From positions 79,427,040-79,491,039 of the forward strand of contig OY856186.1 in the NCBI GenBank assembly GCA_963693315.1: a DNA stretch of 64,000 nucleotides, in the 5' to 3' direction. Each line of letters starts with the position of its first letter. Within the stretch, counting starts at the first letter, position 1. This document shows, one piece after another, positions 57,760-64,000 of this stretch. A model generated the notes under the pieces. The model worked only from the letters and a program-made list of their open reading frames with translations, had not been told where the DNA came from and searched no databases. Position numbers and translations under genes: made by a program. Source of the DNA: Diogma glabrata (Eukaryota; Arthropoda; Insecta; Diptera; Cylindrotomidae).

Positions 57760-58250
57760 TATAAGAAAAAATTAATTTCGGTCCCACTATCTTACATGAG
57801 AAAATTGAAGATGTTCATGATATATTTTTTTGTTGGTAACAAAATTGTTTTTGTTGTAGTATTTTGTATTTTGTTTCGTATGATTTCGATTTTTTTCATT
57901 GGGGCACATGTGTTGTTCTAGTTTTTTAGTTGTTATATAAGATTTGTGTATAAAGCGAGCAGAAGAATTAGAACAAATTGTGTTGGAAAAAAATTATGAT
58001 GTGTTGGAAACAAAAAACTTTTTATTTGGAATTTTAGACGGATGCCTGAAATAAGTTGTTAATTGAAAAAACTAAAAAATTATAAATAGATGTTCGAAAT
58101 GTGAAAAACTTGCTATAATTTTGGAAAAAAAACTTATTTAAATAAAAAATGAAATCTTTTTCTTTATTTTTTTGTTATAGTTTTGTAAAAACTTTAAACA
58201 AAATTTTTATTTTATTAATTAATTTTTTAAAATTTGTTTAAATACATTAA
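57147..58250. repeat. Probable Polinton terminal region with subterminal repeats
   Basis: GTCCCACTATC occurs at 57156, 57577 and 57781. The last two belong to a direct repeat of about 45 bp (ATCTTATAAGAAAAAATTMA...) with a 204-bp period, and ACAACAATTGCATT recurs at about 57459 and 57630. A (TA)n run (57692-57757) lies between. No coding frame. Polintons begin with AG and carry terminal inverted repeats of 100-1000 bp; the right partner is outside the window, so this is inference. Confidence 0.4.
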
Positions 58251-58257
58251 TTTTTTA

Positions 58258-58676
58258 TTAAAACAGCTGACCATCCATCTCGAATTGTGTTTCGTCTTCA
58301 ACCAATAACGCCATTGGTTTCACACGAAACTCATATAATGGTGCGTTCAATTTGGAAGCATCTCTACCGATGAATTTAATCAGCATATTTGTGATGTTGG
58401 CTTCTTGGCCAACAAATAATTTTGTTAGCCTTGGCGGCATGTATAAATTCCCGGTATCTTTGATGACCAGCACAACCCGGTCCCCAAATTTTGTCTTTAC
58501 CAGCTTGTAGCTGGTCACCTCGTGTTCAATGTTTATCCCCAATTCTTCCGGCTTTAGTATTTGGCTTTGCACAGTCCGTGCTGCACTGTTCAACGATTCA
58601 ATGAAAGAAGAAGCCTGGAAAATTAAAAACAATTAAAATAAATTAATTAATATAGTTTGAGAGGGGTTACTTACCA
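58258..58676 (-). CDS. Small Polinton protein, possible OB-fold DNA-binding protein
   Basis: Two exons: 58674-58676 holds only the ATG, followed directly by a consensus donor (GTAAGT). The 59-bp intron 58615-58673 ends TTTTCCAG, and exon 58258-58614 carries the remaining 118 codons. The product of about 119 residues has an N-terminal helix (FIESLNSAARTVQSQIL) and then a beta-rich core with KTKFGDRVVLVIKDTGNLYMPPRLTKLF. The TKFGDRVVLVIKD...PPRL pattern resembles OB-fold single-strand DNA-binding proteins, where Gly-bounded strands precede a short loop. That is fold-level inference, not a family match. A single-stranded DNA-binding role would fit a protein-primed replicon. It is divergent from the polymerase gene, 445 bp away. 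Confidence 0.7.
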
Positions 58677-58779
58677 TTTCGATTTTTTTTGTTTTTTGTT
58701 TTGGTTTTTAAATTCACAAGTGATGTGTTGTTCGCCTTAGTTTTTCTGATTATGATTTGAGATTGATTTTATGCAATTG

Positions 58780-58787
58780 TATTTATA
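58780..58787 (-). promoter_or_regulatory. TATA box of the small divergent gene
   Basis: TATAAATA on the minus strand, about 105 bases upstream of the ATG, followed by sequence free of ATG up to the start codon. Position fits a core promoter with a 5' leader of about 70-80 bases. Confidence 0.55.
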
Positions 58788-59121
58788 CCATTTTTCTTTT
58801 TTCAAACTCGCTGTGCGGTTTAATTTTTTTTTTTGCGTAAAAATCATTCTTGATAATTTTCTTTAGATTATTTTGCATGTTTTTCTGTTCTTTATTTCTG
58901 TATTCGCCTGCATGGGGTAGTTGAACACATGGGAAAATTTTAATTTCAATAAATCGAAATGTTTTCAGTTATAGAATTCATTCCGACGATTTTATTTTTC
59001 TTTTTTTTTTCACATTTTCTTGCATAGGGTTTTTTTTGTTTTAAAGTTTTTATTTGCATTGTAAATTTAGTTAAAATTTCAACTAGCTAAGTGATAGACG
59101 CAAATAAAAATACGAGAAAAA

Positions 59122-62100
59122 ATGAATAATTACTTGTCATTAAACTTGTCTAATATTACTTTAAAAGAATTAGTGGGATGCTGTAAAATTACGTGTAATA
59201 GGGATGTCAAAGAATCCTTATTGCAATGTATAGCAAGAAAACTCTCAAGCGACAACTTCACGTTAAACGATGAAGAAGTAGCAAATGACATTCAGCAAAT
59301 TTGTCATCAGCTTTATGATACTGATGTGATCAAGCTAACGGGTTGGCTGAACAACAGAGCTAGATCTACTAATAATAATAATAATGCTGATAAACAGATC
59401 GGAACGATTTTGTTGGATTTTTCTACACAAGTTTCAAAAAGGTAAAATTATTTTAACATATTTAGTAAAATTTCTAGTTTTAATCAAAAATCTTTTCGGC
59501 TATTTAGATCTAACAACACTGAAAAACAGACCGGAAGTGGAACCTCTCAACGTGAACAAGTTGAAACAGAGTTTTTACCGATGGATTTAAGTCTAACACA
59601 ACTAGATCAATCGATTTCGTTGGACTTTTCAACACAAGTTTCAAAAAGGTAAAATTATTTTATCATATTTACGCATATGTCTTATTTTAATCAAAAATCT
59701 TTTCGGCAATTTTAGATCAAACAACACTGTAAAACAGACCGGCAGAGGAATCTCTCAACGTGATCAAGTTGAAACGGAGATTTCACCCTTAGATTTAAGT
59801 TTAGCACAACAAGATCAATCGACTTCGCTGGACTTGTCAACACCACAACATAAAAAAAAAACAAAAGATACACCAACAACAACAAATTCAAACGAAAACC
59901 AACCAGCACCAGCAACCGCATTACCATTGGATCAACATTCGCAACTAGAAGAAATTTCTAAAAGGTACAATTACATTAATATATTCAGCCAAATTTCTAG
60001 TTTTAACCCGAAATTTAAAGTAATGACAACAGATACAAAATTTCAATTTAAAAATGTGGTAAAATCCACAGTTGATCTTTTTAGCTATTTAAAAATGGCT
60101 TTTGAGGAAATCACCTCTTTTATTCGCGGCAGCGCGCCTGCAAATTATAAAATCGGTCTAAAAATTTCATTACCAAATGTCGACACCACAAAACCAATTG
60201 GCATAAGTTTTACGGATGTTTCAAAATTAAAAAGTGAAACAATTTCAGCCATACTGGAATCTGTCTCTCAATCAAATACCGACTTTCTCTTAACCGATGT
60301 TCTACAGATAACATCGGTTCTATTACATGTTCCAACGGGTAAAGGTCGTGCTAGTATTCGGCTTATTCCTTCCCAAGATCTCATTAAAATGAAAAATAAG
60401 TCTCTAATTAACATTAAAGTTGATGAAGCTAATTTGTATTGTCTGCCTATAGCTATATTAGCAGGAAAATGTTTGGCGAATAATGATATTGTAACGCTTA
60501 ACAAATACAAACGTGATCCACAGTTTCTTTCGAAAGCTGTTGTGCTTCTAATGAAGTGTGCAAAAGTTGAGATTAATACACATTTTGGTTCCTCATTACT
60601 TCAAATAAACGCGTATCAAAAACTGCTACATAATTATAAAATTACTGTTTACAGTGATAAAAACAACCCCAAAGAAATAATGTTTTCCTCTGGCGACCAG
60701 AATTCTTTAGCAATAAACTTATTTTATTTTGAAGACATTGAACATTTTGTGGCTTTAAAAAATGTAAAGGGTTTTTTTGGTTTTAAATATCAATGTGCCC
60801 ACTGCGTAGAAGTGTATAACCATAAACACCAGCATACATGTTCAAAAAAGTGCAGGAGCTGTGAACACGTTCCACCGTGTAACAGTTCAAAGAGTAAAAT
60901 TACATGTTCTGAATGTAATAGGTTTTTTTACGGGGAAATTTGTTATAGAAATCACAAACCCAACGTTTGTGATACTCTAAAACATTGCAAGCTTTGTTCA
61001 AGATTTATTAATTATCAAAAACGACCGTATAAAATACATGACTGTGAGGAAAAAAAATGTTCCGTTTGTTTGTTAATTGTCGAACATGAACATCAGTGTT
61101 ATATTCAAACATATAAAAGATTTCCGCCAACCAGATTTTTTATAATTTTTTTTGATCTGGAGTGTGTACAGAGTACAAAACTAAAAGAAGACGTATTTCT
61201 CCATGAACCCAATTTATGTGTTGCGCAAATAGTTTGCAATACATGTTATTTGGAGACGGATTCAAACACATGCTGTTCTTTTTGTGTTAAGAGACAACAT
61301 GTTTTTGAAAACGACTCGACTGATAATTGCGTAAAAAAATTTATCGATTTCTGCGAAACATTCCGCAAAAACTCTGCTCAAATATTTTGTATAGCTCATA
61401 ATTTTAAATCGTATGATGGTCAGTTTATAGTTAAAGAGCTGGCAAAACGAGACAAGCCAATTCTCCCTATTTTAGGTGGGATGAAAATTTATAAAATAAC
61501 CTATGATAATCATATTACTTTCATTGATTCGTTAAATTTTCTGCCAATGGCTCTATCTAAATTTCCTGAAACATTTGGTTTGGAAAATTTGTCTAAAGGT
61601 TGGTATCCCCACTTTTTTAATACACCTGAGAATTACAACTATGTAGGTGATCTTCCCGACCGCAAATACTTTGGAATATCTTATATGAGTCAGAAGGATG
61701 TTATAAAATTCAACAACTGGTATAGTGAACAGTCACAGCTCAGTTTACCTTACGATAATCGGAAGGAATTAATTAAATATTGTTGCCTAGATGTTGAAAT
61801 TCTTCGCAAGGGTTGTATTAAATTTATGAATGATTTCTTAACTACAACAGATGTTAACCCTTTGTTGCAATCATTTACATTAGCTCAGGCAGTAATGCTA
61901 GCTTATCGTAAGAAATTCTTAGCGGAAAAAACTTTGGGGGTAATTCCAACAAACTTGTACAACCATGCCGATAAAAACCAATCTCGTATTGGACTAAAAT
62001 GGTTAATTTATGAGAGTAAACAAATTTCAGAAAAAATCTCTTTCGAAGTAAAAATACCAACCACCAATTTTTACGTGGATGGGTTTTGCGCAAGCAGCAA

Positions 62101-63745
62101 TACTGTCTATGAATTTCTAGGATGCTATTGGCATGGTTGTCAAAAATGTTTTGTAGCCAGAAACATTGAGATAAATGGTAACGATTCGTTCGTTAACAAA
62201 TACGAACAATCAATGGCTAGATTGCATGTTATAGAGTCGCTAGGGTACAACATTAAAAAAATTTGGGAGTGCGAGTTTAAGAACTTCCTGTCTGAAAACC
62301 CCGAGCTATCCGCAACTCTAGATAACGATCGTGAATTGCAGTATAGTCATCTTGATCCTAGAGATGCCCTGTATGGTGGCCGAACCGAAACATTTCAGCT
62401 TTACTACAAAGTAAAGAATGGTGAAAAAATAAGATATTTTGATTTTACATCACTCTACCCGTATGTAAATAAATATGGTAAAAACCCCATTCATCATCCA
62501 AAAGTCTTTCGCAGAGAAGAGTGTAAGAACCTCGATATCTTAAGTATTGACGGTCTAATCAAGTGTTTAGTGCTACCCCCTCAAAAACTATTAATTCCGA
62601 TTCTTCCAATGAAAATAAATAACAAACTTCTATTTACTTTATGTCGAACATGCGGAGAAACTGAAAATGTTTGCAACCGTTGTACACATGAGGAATCTGA
62701 ACGAATGTTATCAGGTACTTGGGTATTGGACGAAGTCAAACTAGCAATTAATCATGGTTACAAGATTGCAGAAATTTTTGAAGTTTGGCAATACGAGATA
62801 GCTCAATATAATAGAGAAAAAAAGTGTGGCGGCGTGTTCACTGATTATATGAATTGCTTCCTTAAGTTAAAACAAGAAGCAAGTGATTGGCCTCCAAACG
62901 TTTCCACTCAAATTGAAAAGGAAAACTACATTAAGGAGTTTTTTGAGCATGAAGGGATTCATTTGGATCCAAAAGCAATTACAAATAATCCTTCACAAAG
63001 AGGTTGCAGTAAACTTCTTTTAAATGCGCTTTGGGGAAAATTGGGTCAAAGAAATGATAAGAATCAGACGGCCATCATTCATACAGTTTCTGAATTGTAC
63101 AAATTAATCTCATCCCCAGGAGTTGAAATTACCGATGTATTTCCAGTAGAAAATGTTCTATGGGTGAAATGGAAACATCCAAGTAATGATTTTGTTATAC
63201 CACTTAAACACGCTTCCGTAGCTGTGGCCGCATTTACTACGGCTAATGCTCGAATTAAGCTTTACAAAGAGTTAGCGAAAGTTCAAGGAAAACTTCTCTA
63301 TTGTGATACCGATTCAATTATTTTTATAGAAGACGTGTCAAATGAAGGAGTGCTTAAAACGGGTAATTTTGTAGGTGATTTAACCGACGAATTATCAGGA
63401 TACGGAAAAAATGCCTATATTACTGAATTTGTTAGTACAGGGCCTAAAAGCTATGGGTTCATTGCGTTCAATCCTGATAAAGAGGAATATCATGAGACGG
63501 CAAAGTGTAAAGGCATAACACTAAATGTTGAATCGCAAAAATCTTTGAATTTTTATACTTTGAAGAGCATTGTAACCAATGTTAGTGATGAAGGCTTTCG
63601 TACGGTCTGTGACCAAAAAAAAATTAAGAGACGAAAAATATTAGAAGTAGTTTCTCAGCCTGAAATTAAGAAATTTGGGTTTACATATAACAAGCGAATT
63701 TGTCTTGATGACTATAAAACAATCCCATTTGGCTTTATTTTTTAA
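59122..63745 (+). CDS. PolB: Protein-primed family B DNA polymerase of a Polinton
   Basis: Exons 59122-59441, 59508-59648 and 59716-63745 (introns of 66 and 67 bp, GTAAAAT...TTTAG, both phase 2) give about 1496 codons without a stop. The start is the ATG at 59122; no ATG opens exon 3. The order is an N-terminal region of low similarity (1-500), Cys/His-rich zinc-binding segments (about 513-625), exonuclease motifs I (DLE, 634-636), II (HN...D, 715-721) and III (YCCLD, 842-846), a Vsr-like insertion (VDG 941-943, EFLGCYWHGC 953-962, WECE 1004-1007), then palm motifs A (DFTSLYP, 1063), B (KLLLNALWGK, 1253) and C (YCDTDS, 1349-1354) and KCKG (1417-1420). All expected catalytic residues are present. 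It would copy the linear element from a protein primer in the nucleus. The 5' exons arose by duplication (see findings). Longer than many Polinton polymerases. Confidence 0.92.
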
Positions 63746-63774
63746 CCTATTTTTAAAAAATGTTTTGTTTAGTT

Positions 63775-63824
63775 TTTATTTTTCTCGTTTTTAATAGTAA
63801 TATTGTATTTTAATATGTAATAAA
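63775..63824. terminator. Overlapping polyadenylation signals of two convergent genes
   Basis: AATAAA at 63819-63824 on the + strand serves PolB (stop at 63745). TTTATT at 63775-63780 is AATAAA for the integrase gene on the minus strand (stop at 63893-63895). The two 3' ends overlap within the 147-bp spacer. Confidence 0.5.
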
Positions 63825-63892
63825 AAGGTTTAAAACAAAAATAAATATAATTATAATAAATACGAAATGTAAATATAGAATAAGTGTTAAAT

Positions 63893-64000
63893 TCAAATAA
63901 AATTATTTTTATTTATCCAAGAGTTGTGTGTTTTATTGAAACCTAACCATTTTACGAGAAGTTGATTTTTTTTCTTTCGTAAAACTCTTTCTACCAAATA
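63893..64000 (-). CDS. INT: Integrase C-terminus (chromodomain), partial
   Basis: Only the last 35 codons are in the window; the gene continues beyond 64000. The end reads YLVERVLRKKKNQLLVKW and then LGFNKTHNSWI before the stop. This is the chromodomain pattern (Y.VE.VL......LVKW.G....NSW) found at the C-terminus of Polinton/Maverick retroviral-type integrases and of some gypsy integrases. Convergent placement right behind PolB favours the Polinton assignment. The catalytic DDE core is not visible. The domain would bind chromatin and guide insertion of the element DNA. Confidence 0.75.
   Translation of the reverse strand, partial: YLVERVLRKKKNQLLVKWLGFNKTHNSWINKNNFI

Larger units (their letters stand above)
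57147..64000. mobile_element. Polinton/Maverick (adintovirus-like) element, left part
   Basis: Three linked features identify it: a protein-primed family B DNA polymerase (59122-63745), a convergent integrase C-terminus with a chromodomain-like fold at the window edge, and a compact divergent small gene. Polintons are 15-40 kb self-synthesising elements that encode PolB, a retroviral-type integrase, capsid proteins, a packaging ATPase and a protease; the last four are not in the window and would lie beyond 64000. The left limit is inferred from an AG-starting sequence (AGTAGTGTAGTCCCACTA) at 57147 and from subterminal repeats. The unbroken polymerase suggests a young copy. Confidence 0.8.

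Noticed and set aside
59712..59927. Minus-strand frame opposite the PolB 5' exons
   Set aside because: Shadow of the real coding strand; no domain.
59834..63745. PolB as a single-exon gene starting at 59834
   Set aside because: The codon there is TTG. Two consensus introns connect in frame to an ATG at 59122.

Overview
This looks like nuclear DNA from an arthropod, probably an insect. It is strongly AT-rich, carries 59-67 bp introns with GT/AG borders, very long (TA)n and (CA)n arrays, and insect-type LINE, Ty3/gypsy, hAT and Polinton relics. Two runs of exactly 200 N mark scaffold gaps. I recognise no ordinary host gene; almost everything that can be named is a mobile element or a repeat. 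The species cannot be fixed from the sequence alone.

0-17 kb: a gap-truncated acidic ORF with a possible primer-binding site, a (TA)n array, a 2.7 kb element with CCCAAGTAGC ends, a solo LTR sitting in a 135-bp minisatellite, a 4 kb element with about 460-bp terminal inverted repeats that encodes a small two-exon acidic protein and is interrupted by a foldback element with a 15-bp target duplication, a GGTGGTCAT minisatellite, a decayed gypsy gag and a 215-bp hairpin.

17-37 kb: two decayed LINEs on the + strand, an identical 566-bp tandem duplication, a 1.2 kb foldback, several (TA)n arrays, the second gap with an LTR edge beside it, a 542-bp (CA)n array, and a minus-strand LINE carrying a hAT MITE with a perfect 8-bp target duplication.

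37-57 kb: three copies of one unclassified 1.5-2.8 kb repeat family, small MITEs, tRNA-like SINE candidates, a decayed Ty3/gypsy element on the minus strand (Gag, protease, RT, RNase H and integrase all recognisable), and a hAT element with three further layers of nested insertions. Empty-site paralogues document most of these layers.

57-64 kb: the most interesting part is the left portion of a Polinton/Maverick (adintovirus-like) element. It carries an apparently intact protein-primed family B DNA polymerase gene of three exons (about 1496 codons), a divergent small protein with a possible OB fold whose first exon is only the ATG, and, at the window edge, the convergent C-terminal chromodomain of a Polinton-type integrase. 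The 5' part of the polymerase gene holds a 207-bp exon+intron tandem duplication and a third copy in which the intron-like segment is read as coding. The rest of the element lies beyond base 64000.
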